41,583 nt of DNA from Fragilaria crotonensis (taxonomy: Eukaryota > Bacillariophyta > Fragilariophyceae > Fragilariales > Fragilariaceae): contig JAKSYS010000567.1 of assembly GCA_022925895.1 (NCBI GenBank), positions 1-41,583 of the forward strand. Direction: 5' to 3'. A program made the position numbers and the translations under genes. Each line of letters opens with the position of its first letter. Position 1 is the stretch's first letter. Below, piece after piece: positions 32,586-41,583 of this stretch. The notes beneath the pieces are model-generated. The model was given only the letters and a program-made list of their open reading frames with translations. It made no database searches and was not told the origin of the DNA.

Positions 32586-33363
32586 ATGGAAGAACTCTGT
32601 AGCAGAAGAAAACAAGTACCAGAAATCACAGTCGAATGGGGTGAAAAATCTCAACCGATGCCTAAAAAATGTCTTAAGGTAGTACGTATACATTTAACCA
32701 ATGAAGTGTGCCTGGAGCCAATAAATGCAAAAATGAGCTTGCAAGTTCAGCAACAACTTCGTCAATTCTTGCTTCAGTACAAGAATAATAATGCACTGGA
32801 TAGTAGTCAAGAACATTGAACAGTATTACTGTAGGCAAACAGAATTGAAATCAAAGCATTTTTGAGAAAGATATCTTGATCCACAATGGTGGGGTTTAAA
32901 TAGTAGGCACTTTTATGTGAAAGCACCTGGTAGTCCATACATGGCATTGTTGCTAGAAGATTTCATGGTGGGGCAGATCCCAATGGGGTCCCTTCAAGCA
33001 GATTACCTATTCATTGATGGCTAGAATCTTGTCCCCAGATTTGCACACTACCAAACCCACCAACCTCCTACTACACTTCTTCTTGCACTTGAAAGCCAAG
33101 CCCATCCACCTGCATTACAAGCACAATTATCATCAGATGTACTGGAATTGGTGAGTCAGCATGGTGGTAGTAGCATAGCTCTGTATTGTCAACAGATCAA
33201 AGGGCTTCAGGTATACAAACACAAGGGACAGCCACTGAAGATGGCCATACTACCTCCTCCGTTCCAAAAGACTTGTCAGGTTTCTATTTGGAGTCGAGAA
33301 AATTCTGGCATTTCAACAAAACGTCATGCTATTCGCATACATCTAAATGAAAGCTATCCATAG
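32586..33363 (+). pseudogene. Broken unknown gene
   Basis: I do not recognise it. The ATG at 32586 starts MEELCSRRKQVPEITVEWGE and the frame runs to 32819. The neighbouring frame then continues with KNIEQYYCRQTELKSKHF, a TGA, YLDPQWWGLNSRHFYV and PYMALLLEDFMVGQIPMG to YLFIDG, a TAG at 33022-33024, and NLVPRFAHYQTHQPP on to SVIWSRE-like sequence and the stop at 33361-33363. The even composition across one shift and two stops suggests a single decayed gene of about 255 residues. It lies between the Helitron and the piggyBac-like element and may belong to another mobile element. No catalytic motif is visible. Confidence 0.4.
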
Positions 33364-33467
33364 TTGTATAACATAAAATACAGGCGTGTCAGTTTGAATC
33401 GCCCTAGTTCAGTTTTATGCTGCTCATTGCTCAACCCGATGGCTGATATCAAACCCGAGGAGGACCC

Positions 33468-33716
33468 CTAGCCCCAGCCTTCTGGATTATGCGACAAAAT
33501 GTTAGATCAACCGAAAACAACAACAAGAGCGATTCTCAAAATTGTGAAGAGTGCGATCTGTAAGGAGGTTAACTTTCTGCCTAAAAGCGGAAGGATTTGT
33601 TGTCAATCATGATTTTGATGAAGTTACGGTGTGCCAAAGTCGACTCTTTTTTGGGGGGTGTTCGGACCTGGTGTTTGTCGTATGTCGCATGAAATAAGGC
33701 TACTATGCGACAAAAA
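33468..33716. repeat. Left end of the piggyBac-like element: CTAG, TIR and GCGACAAAA sites
   Basis: CTAG 33468-33471 and TIR 33472-33481. Then come TTATGCGACAAAA (33487-33499), an inverted TATGTCGCAT (33681-33690) and CTATGCGACAAAAA (33703-33716). The repeated word is a candidate transposase-binding site. Confidence 0.65.
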
Positions 33717-36700
33717 TATGAGTTTAGAAACTTTAACACGGCATCTCCCACACTAATCATGATTCGACATTGAACTTTAGCGAAGTTCTTGTCCAATTCG
33801 ACCCCTACTAGGGCCATGTAAGTGTGCTACATAATGTCTCCTCCTTCTAGGTGCAGCAATCACAGGAGTGACTCTTGAACAAAGTATCCGGCGTGGTTGC
33901 TCATCATCTTCAGAAAACTCCTCCACATTTGTGCCACTATTATCGGCAGTTGCTGGTGAGGTCACCCTTTGTCGCTTAGGAGGTCCTGGTCGGTTCGAAT
34001 GGGGAACAACACGGACCACGTCATCCATTGCTGCACGGCAACAGTCCACCAATGTTATACTTGAATGAAATAGTTCGTGGCAACTCTTGCCATCATAGCG
34101 TTTCACCCGACAAAGGCTCACATTGCAAACCAAACACATAAACTTCGTAGTTCGACCATGACGGGTGTGCTTAGGATCAGGATGTGAGTGCTTGCTGCGG
34201 CAGCACCAGACGCAGCTCTTTGGTTTCTTATCTGGACCTGCACATGGAACGTGAGGCAAGGAGGTGTTCATTCGCTTTGCAACCATGTCGCGCTTGGAAA
34301 AGTACGCCTCACGTTTGAGGTAACGAACACTGAGTCCCTCCACTCCGTCTTGTCTTTCGATGTCGTCTCCTGCTGCGTCCAAAGGGCTGTCATCACTTCC
34401 ATCATCTCTTACAAATTTCTCCAGCGTTAGATCTCTGGCAAGAGCACTGCAAAACTTTGCAAACGAACCGTGTTTCTTGCGATGCTTTTGAAAGGCAGCG
34501 TACCCAGAGCAATCGTCCTAACCAGGAATGCAACAGACCGACTGAGGACAAAGGTTTGGTACGCATTGTACACACGAGTCATGAGAAGACGAAGCCATAT
34601 ATTTCCAACCGCTGAGAGCGTGCCATGCCGTGAATGACAGTTCTTCATGAATCGCGAAAACGTTGATTGGACCCTTGTTCCGGTTCCACATGGCCACTAT
34701 TGTTGGGATCAACATTCGTCCTTCCGGCAACGGCCTGCCTTGTTCCTTTACAAGATTGGCAATTGCTGTCCAAAGGCTCAAAGCCCCGCCAATAGTGTCT
34801 GCATCGCAAGCATAACGGGGTAGCGTACAACGTTCCAAGCATGCTGGGAGTTTTCCGGTTGGAATCCACGTCAGATTGCGCTCATAAACTTCTTGAAGTG
34901 CAAGTCGGTAGGAATCCTTCGCATCTTCATGAAGGTGCACGTGTACAACTCTGATTACTGTATTGTCCTCAGCAACGCCACAACATCAAGGGCATCCTGC
35001 AAATCACCGCATGCCATCCCATGTATAATTTGAGTGCGATGGTCGTGTTCTGGAATGCACTCTTGAAATTCTTTTGAGCAGTTGGGATCGGTTCCATGCA
35101 CATCAACAAGCTTCACGGATCCATACTGTTGCGCTAAAGACGTCTCTTTCTGTACTGTTGCCGTCGAACGCTTGCTATTGATCTCGACCATGGCAGTGAC
35201 TTGGCCAACATAGGGAATCAACAGAACTGCAATAGCATCAGGTGAGAACGCTGCGTAAAAAGCGTCTTTCCCACAAAGCAAACCATACTCCTTGTAATAT
35301 TGCAAACGACAGTCATTTTCGCTGTGAGTTTGTAGGAACAATCCAAGCTTGGGTAGCACGTTTGCCTCGTTGAGGGTCCCCTCTCGCATTGCCGTCGACG
35401 AACCAAGGGGCGACATGAACCACTTCTCGAGAAGGATCTCAAGCACCACGGGGTGCTCAGCTTTGGGCCGGATCAATCCAGTCGAGGAAAGAATTCTTTC
35501 GATGAGGCATGACTTGTTGCCTGACACGGCAAGCACCAGCTTCAGACAACGTATAATCTTTAATTGCGCCATTGGAAAAGCAGACAACTTGTCTCTGGTG
35601 TCAACCCGATCTCTGTCATCAGTACAAGCATCTGCTGCGGGCTCAGCTAAATACTTTAATCCAAGGATATTACAAGTGGCCTTCACACTCGTAGACAGCT
35701 GCTCTCCTCCACCACCGCCCAATCGACTACAGCTGGCAAAGTGCCGCCACACTGCAAGAGCACCTGTTCCAGTGAAGCGAAAGCAACGCTGATTGAACCA
35801 TCTGGTGAGCGTTGGGATGCTGTCAATTGGATGATGTTATTTGTCTCGAACAACGCAAGCTCAGCGTGAATTGTTGGCTCTGGAACGTCATCTTGTTTTT
35901 GTCGAGTTACAAGGGTATAGTTTCCAGGGCCACAGTTCTTTTCAGTTGTTTGCATCAGAACGACTCGGCCTAAGCCATTCCTGTAAGCACATGCAAAATG
36001 CTCCGCAGCAATCGTACCGGGAGCTGCCCTTGCTGTACTGCATGGCTTCTTTGCCCAATACTCTGCAGCGGCCCCTTTCTCCGCAATTAGGACTCGGTCC
36101 GGACCTGGATTCTGGTCGTAGGTAAAAGGAAATGATCTCATTCGTTTGGCCGTTCCCAAAAGGGATGCCCCGACTCCGATACTCCACCTGTTCACCTCCC
36201 CATCAATGCCTCCATATCCTCTATCCCAAAAAACGTATTCCCATCAAGTCTGATTTGAGATTCGGACGAGCGACCTGTCATACTTCGCTGCAGGATTTTG
36301 ACACAATCCAAAGTCGATTCCCCACGCGCTGCAACATGCCCACCAATGTACAATCCAGTAGTAACAGAAACTGCACCATGATGAATGACTCCCAATCCTT
36401 TACAAGGGTTATTTATTTGTGAGAAGCCATGATTCACGACCATTTTCGATCGCATGCGAAGCAAGTCGTCGTCCAGGCCAACCTGGGTAACACCAGAGAC
36501 AAAAGCAATTTTGGCACCAGTTCTTCAAACAACTTCCATTGCTGCGGCCATTTCTTGGTCATGCTGCATGGGAGGCGTCCATGCTGTTGTTGACACTTGT
36601 CTAGAGGTACCAGATACGCTCAAACCATGCAAGATTTGTCGGTATCGAGCATAGTCCATACCATGTCCAGCGGATGGAAAATTCGAGCGTTCATCCAAAT

Positions 36701-37491
36701 CAAAATACAATGAAGGCAACACTCTGTAAAATGAGAGCATCAGCTCCACCCGAATAAATGCCAGGATTTCAGAGTTTGACACAGGATCGCCTCCTGACAA
36801 GTTCTTATTGATGTATTGCTTAACAAAACAAAGAAGATTTGTATCCATCCACGCCTCCAGAAAACGTGCTGGAGAGAGGGCGTGTAGATGCCGAACTCGC
36901 CCACCAATTATCTGGACTCTCACACGCTCAAGGACAATGGGCACCTCCTCTCTTGCAATTGCCAACAGGTGTTGGTCGACTCCATCAACTTCAACTTTTG
37001 TATTGTAATTGCGGACCATATTCCACTCTCCAATATTGACTTCCTGCACATCGTCATCATCATTTTCAACGGTACCAGACATCAGGTACATCAAATCATC
37101 CAATTCAGAGTCACTGTGGTCATCATCATTGCTGTCAGACATGATTTGGACGTGAACGAGGCAAAAGAATGGTTCGCTTTTGATGTGATGATATTCGCTG
37201 TGCACGTTGCTGCTCCTGTACACCTTCACGTAAGCGTGTACGAGAAAATCACCGAGTATAACTTAGATGCGTCGTTGAATGTACTTGAATTTATGTACGA
37301 GCAGTGAGCAGCGAAAGCCACTCCTAGGATCTTCAAATTGGCTACGAATGAACTCTTGTTGCTAAGCTTGGTGATGAGTTTCGATGAAATTTTTTTGTCG
37401 CTTGCCAACTTTCCAAGACGACAAAAAGCTTTGAGATTACCAAAAAGCTTCTCTATTTTTGTCGTACTTTATGCGACAAAAAAGGCTGGGG
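33472..37491 (-). mobile_element. piggyBac-like DNA transposon, 4,020 bp, with exact TIRs and CTAG duplication
   Basis: CCCCAGCCTT at 33472-33481 is matched by its exact reverse complement at 37482-37491. CTAG flanks both sides (33468-33471 and 37492-37495). A 4-bp palindromic target duplication and TIRs starting with CCC are the piggyBac pattern, although canonical piggyBac uses TTAA. Subterminal GCGACAAAA words lie near both ends. The single minus-strand gene inside is a piggyBac-type transposase with an extra nuclease-like domain. Confidence 0.82.
33777..37142 (-). pseudogene. piggyBac-like transposase with internal SAP and YqaJ-like nuclease segment (frameshifted)
   Basis: The ATG at 37142 (MSDSNDDDHSDSELDD) is preferred; an upstream GTG is not a eukaryotic start. 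Blocks in order are as follows. An acidic N-terminus is followed by FLEAWMDTNLLCFVKQYINK. Then DDDLLRMRSKMVVNHGF appears to carry the first catalytic Asp. NTFFG is followed, after a one-base slip at a T6G3 run, by DRGYGGIDGEVNRW with the second. KRMRSFPFTYDQNPG comes next, then a SAP-like helix pair (MAQLKIIRCLKLVLAVSGNK). A YqaJ-like exonuclease segment has EGTLNEANVLPKLG, FSPDAIAV, VEINSKRS and HDHRTQIIHGMACGDLQDA. The transposase resumes with PTIVAMWNRNKGPINVF and VYNAYQTFVLSRSVAFLV, ending in a piggyBac-type zinc ribbon (CVWCCRSKHSHPD, CLVCNVSLC, CHELFH). About six frameshifts are needed. The YqaJ core has Asn where Lys of (D/E)xK is expected. Confidence 0.8.
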
Positions 37492-37495
37492 CTAG
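37391..37495. repeat. Right end of the piggyBac-like element: GCGACAAAA sites, TIR and CTAG
   Basis: TTTTTTGTCGC (37391-37401), CGACAAAAA (37419-37427), TTTTTGTCG (37456-37464) and ATGCGACAAAAAA (37471-37483) precede the TIR at 37482-37491 and CTAG at 37492-37495. Sites occur in both orientations and are denser than at the left end. Confidence 0.65.
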
Positions 37496-37568
37496 CAACA
37501 ACCTGCTCTCCAGGCACGCCAGAGAAGAGAACTAACGGCACTTGAAACGAGGAGACAAGTAGTTTTGA

Positions 37569-38912
37569 TCTCCTGCGTGCCTCAAAGATCCGAACAATGT
37601 GAATAGTCTGAGGCGCGGAGCTCTAACGGACATTGCCAGAGGGTTCCATGTGCATCCGCGGACAATTAGCAGAGTTTGGGCGCGGGCTATTGAAAATTAC
37701 GAGAAACCACATGTTCGAACGTTTAGAGCCTCACCTCGCAAGAGCGGTAGAACTGGAAGGAAAGCCCTGTGGAATCCAGAAGAGGATGTCAAGCAAGGTG
37801 TCAAGAAGGAACTTCCCATTCATCGACGACGAAGTCTCCGGTGCAGAAGTGGTTCATTGCAAATTCCTCTCACTGCGTTGCACAGGATGAAACAAAATGC
37901 TGATGATCCGGTAATTGTGCCCCACACTAATTCTTTGAAACCAATTCTAACAGCCGAGTATCAATTTCAGTGAGTTTGTTATGCCGTGATGCACTTAAAT
38001 GAAAATGATCATAAATAAGATGGATTTTACCAGCATGTTCACATTGATGAGAAGTGGTTTTTCCTTGCAGAATAACAGATGCGAATGCACCCTGCCCCCA
38101 GTGAAGAAGCTCCATTACGGGTAAGTCAAAAGAAGGACCACGTTGAGAAGGTTATATCTCTGGCGGCCGTGGCGAGACCGAGATACGACAAAAATGGTGA
38201 GTGCATCTTTAACGGAAACATCGGCATGTGGCCTTTTGTCGAACGAGTTGCTGTACGAAGGACAAGTGCAAACAGAGAGAGAGGAACTATTGTGACCACG
38301 CCTATTAGTTGTACAAGACGAGTCTACAGAAAAATGTTGGTTGAAGATGTCATTCCCGCCACCATAAAGGCTAAGTGGCCAGATCGCAATCGAGATATTG
38401 TAGTACTGCAACAAGACGGAGCCTCAGCGCACATACCAGCGGATGACGTGGCGTTTGGACTAGTAGCAAGAGCCAGGACATGGAACATAAAGATATTGAC
38501 TCAGGCACCAAAATTGCCGGATACAACCATCTGTGACTTGTGCTTCTTTCGTGCTCTACAGTCAGAGCAGTGGCGGAGCAGCGTCGAGGACACTATCGAT
38601 GGTTTGATTGGTCAAGTGTTGAGTGCCTTTGAGAGGTTTGATGAAAGGAAGAATGACTTTAGATTTTTAACATTGCAATGCTCTTTGGATGATATTCTGA
38701 GTTGCAATGGTAGCAATGACTATTCGATTCAGCATATGGGGAAAGAAAGGATGCTTTGCAAGGGGATTTTGCATGACAGGATCAAAGCGTCTGAGGCTGC
38801 ATTTTATACGTTCAACCTTGTAACAAACCCACCTCGATTCAGGGATGATGCACTTGAAATGGAGATGGAGAAAACAATGCTGTGGACAATGTTCTACAGC
38901 AACAACAGCTAA
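37569..38912 (+). pseudogene. Tc1/mariner transposase, broken
   Basis: The N-terminal part (about 37569-37973) has a helix-turn-helix segment, ALTDIARGFHVHPRTISRVW, followed by LKPILTAEYQFQ and a stop. Coding signal restarts near 38028 with HVHIDEKWFFLAE, where Asp is the first catalytic residue, then TAA at 38074-38076. The long frame beginning at 38079 shows NGNIGMWPFVERVAVRRTS, the second Asp in LQQDGASAH and the third in LPDTTICDLCFFRALQS. NDYSIQHMGKERML and a variable tail follow. The two pieces are separated by several stops (37973-38027) and the TAA, so the protein cannot be made as one chain; a small intron before CATGTTCAC is possible but unproven. It belongs to a different family from the 7.5-kb element. 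No TIRs were found. Confidence 0.82.
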
Positions 38913-40403
38913 TGATTAATGCTGCCGACGAGCAACGACAAGCAGCAGTTTGACGCGACTATGATTTGCAACAAACAACGCTTGTGCTCGATATGATGCT
39001 ATTTGTAGTAAGGTGGTGATTGATTTGTTCTAGTAGATGCTATTCACTTCCTTCTATTCTGGGTTGTTGATGAGGTGAGGAACACCATGCTCAAGAAGAA
39101 GAACAAAGCAGAGGATCCTCCGACTCAAAAAACGCTCATGCGAAATCTTGCTTGATTGAATTGCTGCTGGGCAAGGCAATGCTACGTCCAAGAATGAATG
39201 TTTTCAATGTTCGTAACGAACATCTGTGCATCATCCAGCTACGAGAGCAATATAAAAAGTCCGCGTACTAATACGTTCCTCTTTAAAGTGCGCCAGGATT
39301 ACCTTTGCGTAGAAAACATAATGAACCCAACAGCAATGTGACCGAAAAGACACGGAATGGGAACCCTAAACTAAACTTCAACTGGACAAGAGAACGGAGG
39401 TAGTACCTTTTTGACAGAGAAAAAAAACGTGTTCTGAAGTACGTTCAGCATCAAAGGACCCTTTTTTTTGTTTATCTTAAAAGTTTTTTTCAGCCCACAT
39501 GTGTGGTTCATGGCTGTGTGCGCGTGGTGCGCAGACTCAAACATCAGGTATCAGGTACTTGTACTGGTACCACTACTAGTACTTGTATCAGGTCTATCAT
39601 ACATCATACAGAGTGCGACAAGCAACAAGCACGCACGAAAAAAGAATTGGTTCATAGTTCATACTCCGCGAGCACACTGCGACAAGGTTCTGCCTGAAAA
39701 TGTTTGTCGTGCGGTCCCAGTGCATGCTACGCCGACTTTTCGGAATGTCCCAGTCTCCCCGTGGGAAACCAATTGAATATACAGTGTATGGTGATGATGA
39801 TAAAAAAGGATGGATATTGACCACATATTGTTAGTTAGGACATTACCATACAGATTCTCGAATGCCGTTCCAACTTCCCGCAGCCAGGATGTTTTTTTTT
39901 CAGCACTCAAAGTCGTTCATCGAGCAATTTATTTAAACTGTGCATTTTTCGATGAGAACTCACAAACATGTATCAATCCGGAAGAAGGATACGTCAGTAT
40001 GTTATTTGTGCATTTTTAGTTACTCCAGGACACGAGTCCCAGATAAAAACCCATTACTCCAGACACAAGGGCCTAAATAACTTGAACGTAAAGGATAACT
40101 TCGTGCAGTTATGTCATCCAAGAAACTCGGACCGCTGTGTGCCATCCGAAGTTCGGAATGATTAATGATTAATGAGCATCATCCTGTATTCTCAGTATGA
40201 CCCCATTCCTGCTTAGTGAAGTCTTTAATCTCTGCTACCAAGTTTGGAGGAGATTGCGGTTGAACCAACCCACTTTCCAAGTAAGAGTACTAGTACAATT
40301 GTATGCAGAGAGTGTGCTAGCTATTATGGGTCATATAAGGACTGCCTTGTGTTGAAATACGATTGCAAAAATAAAGTCCCACAATTTCGCAGTCTTCGGT
40401 TCA
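38913..40403. other. Long intergenic region
   Basis: No gene is supported. A 102-codon frame at 39468-39776 starts with TTG and crosses a GTAC-rich low-complexity stretch (39540-39600). Poly-A and poly-T tracts occur near 39420, 39461 and 39890. The region should include the right flank of the Tc1/mariner remnant and the promoter of paralogue B. Confidence 0.4.
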
Positions 40404-40420
40404 ATTGCGAGCTGCGTTCT
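40404..40420 (+). promoter_or_regulatory. Conserved 17-mer upstream of LLVDFP paralogue B
   Basis: Same ATTGCGAGCTGCGTTCT as at 24899-24915, here ending 34 bp before the ATG. It is followed by a pyrimidine-rich stretch (CCTTCTCCCGC). Confidence 0.5.
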
Positions 40421-40454
40421 CCTTCTCCCGCACTTTAGGTCAAGACTAAGCAAG

Positions 40455-41435
40455 ATGGAAAGCACTGACTCTCTCCAAGTATGGAAAGCGCTTCAAGGTA
40501 AACTTCGGGACAGTGGTGCTAACTCGGTGTATTCAGCACGGGAGTTGCTCGTCCAGAAGTCTGTGAATCAACAACGCAAGGAACAACCCGATGCGTTGGG
40601 CGTTGTGCTCGAGTTGTCTCCAAGTAACGCTCCAACATATTCTTCTTCGACCAACACATCATCCTATTATCTGCGTCGCGCACCCTCATCGGAACACGCA
40701 ATTTCCCTACCGTTTGGGATGCAACCAAGTCAAGAGGCAACATGCAGCACAACAGTGGGTCTCAAGTCCTTCGAGAATGAAGTCGTTGGGGGGGCTCAAC
40801 CTGGGAGGGATGATCTTGCACCAGACACTCCACAAACATCGGATTCCTCTTCACCGTTCGATGGGTTACTCTTCATCCGTTCAAAAACGACGGGAAGAAG
40901 ATGGTCAATGGGTAGCGAGCCGTTTGTTGTCCCATCGTCAAAGGGAACGATCACATCTGATCGATCAGATGCTTTCCATGGTGATCACCGTCATCAATGT
41001 CATAATGCTGAGCATTCATCCCTCATCTCAATTCTCACTGATAAATGGACACGGACTACCCGAGAGGGCACTGATGTTAAGGAGAAGACCGAGAATGAGA
41101 ATTCATCGATCAAGTCATCGAGACCACCGCGAGCTCAGAGAAGATTATCAGAACCCTTCTCATCCTATTCAAGGATCCACTCTACCGGCGCTTTTGCACA
41201 TCCACGCAGTGCTGACATCCCAGTCATCGACTCCTCCCAGTGGGCACTTCCCAAGTCAGAAGAAGATCGCTTGTTGGTTGATTTCCCAACATCCAAGAGA
41301 GATCGTGGTGGCCCTAAAATCCCGCCAAGCAAATTGTTGGTCGATTTCCCAACAGCAAAGAAGAAGCAACCTCGCAGTCAGGATAACAGGAAGGGTGCTG
41401 CAAAAGCTGTCAAGGCGACAGGTAACGAAGTTTAA
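40455..41435 (+). CDS. LLVDFP-repeat Ser-rich protein, paralogue B (326 aa, intact)
   Basis: I do not recognise the family. The ATG at 40455 in AGCAAGATGG context opens 326 uninterrupted codons. The start is supported because copy A shares the first 18 codons. Conserved blocks shared with copy A are WKALQGKLR (residue about 10), SPFDGLLFIR (about 130), RRWSMGSEPF (about 150), SLISILTDKWTR (about 195), RRLSEPFSSYSR (about 230) and a twice-repeated LLVDFPT motif with KIPPSKLLVDFP (about 275-305). The C-terminus is Lys/Arg-rich. The protein is Ser/Thr/Pro-rich and probably mostly disordered, with no signal peptide or membrane segment. Basic-residue-plus-Ser motifs suggest phosphorylation (inference), and the short LLVDFP repeats suggest linear docking motifs. 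The gene probably encodes a regulatory or scaffold protein; no function is assigned. Confidence 0.8.
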   Translation: MESTDSLQVWKALQGKLRDSGANSVYSARELLVQKSVNQQRKEQPDALGVVLELSPSNAPTYSSSTNTSSYYLRRAPSSEHAISLPFGMQPSQEATCSTTVGLKSFENEVVGGAQPGRDDLAPDTPQTSDSSSPFDGLLFIRSKTTGRRWSMGSEPFVVPSSKGTITSDRSDAFHGDHRHQCHNAEHSSLISILTDKWTRTTREGTDVKEKTENENSSIKSSRPPRAQRRLSEPFSSYSRIHSTGAFAHPRSADIPVIDSSQWALPKSEEDRLLVDFPTSKRDRGGPKIPPSKLLVDFPTAKKKQPRSQDNRKGAAKAVKATGNEV

Positions 41436-41583
41436 ACAGGAGATAAAAGAGTGTAATTTATAGCCATGCTTTGTTGAAACTGGATATCTTGCCTCGCATG
41501 GTGTGGCCTGAAAGTAGTTGGAGGCGACAGGATACAGAATCACATCTTCTTTTGGACCCCTTCTCGCATTCGCGATTGCATGT
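41436..41583. other. 3' flank of paralogue B to window end
   Basis: An AGATAAAA word and a TGGATATCTTGCCTCGCA block resemble the 3' flank of paralogue A. No further gene begins before the window ends. Confidence 0.4.

Noticed and set aside
39468-39776. 102-codon frame with a hydrophobic segment
   Set aside because: It starts with TTG and its hydrophobic part comes from a GTAC-type low-complexity stretch.

Overview
The window looks like nuclear DNA from a diatom (stramenopile alga). I infer this from several signs. GT-AG introns of 84 to 125 bp interrupt otherwise continuous domains. An exonuclease gene begins with a signal peptide followed by Phe and a Ser/Thr-rich stretch, which is the plastid presequence pattern of diatoms. 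There is a gametolysin-type (M11) protease with a Pro/Thr stalk, a secretory-pathway GH47 mannosidase, AGTAC-rich spacers, and transposon protein families I associate with diatom genomes. No database search was possible, so the species is not named.

Layout. 1-5.6 kb: two convergent broken genes of one mobile element, a cysteine-peptidase-like accessory gene (+) and a Plavaka/EnSpm-like transposase (-). 6.1-7.5 kb: remnant of a retroelement RNase H/C-terminal region. 7.5-11.05 kb: a 3.5-kb Tc1/mariner-like element with about 53-bp terminal inverted repeats (TIRs), inserted at the end of that remnant; its transposase is intact except for one shift at a T8 run. 11.9-12.5 kb: a hypothetical gene. 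13.6-16.1 kb: an intact two-exon 5'-3' exoribonuclease (XRN family) with all seven catalytic acids and a plastid-type presequence. 17.0-18.3 kb: a degraded unknown gene. 18.7-20.9 kb: the M11 metalloprotease with a decaying APT-repeat stalk. 21.7-23.6 kb: a GH47 pseudogene. 24.9-26.0 and 40.4-41.5 kb: two paralogues of an undescribed Ser-rich protein with a repeated LLVDFP motif.

The 14.5 kb between the paralogues is almost entirely mobile DNA. It holds a decayed Helitron (Rep plus PIF1 helicase, about 26.36-31.84 kb), a broken unknown gene (32.6-33.4 kb), a 4,020-bp piggyBac-like element with exact 10-bp TIRs and a CTAG duplication (33,472-37,491), and a broken Tc1/mariner transposase (37.6-38.9 kb).

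Likely intact host genes are the XRN gene, the downstream LLVDFP paralogue and perhaps the 11.9-kb ORF. Most other genes carry frameshifts or stops. Because the 2.3-kb XRN reading frame is clean, the lesions elsewhere are more likely real decay than sequencing noise. The most notable observations are the plastid-type presequence on an XRN nuclease, the SAP plus YqaJ-like nuclease segment lying inside the piggyBac-like transposase between its catalytic regions, and the LLVDFP paralogue pair with a conserved upstream 17-mer.
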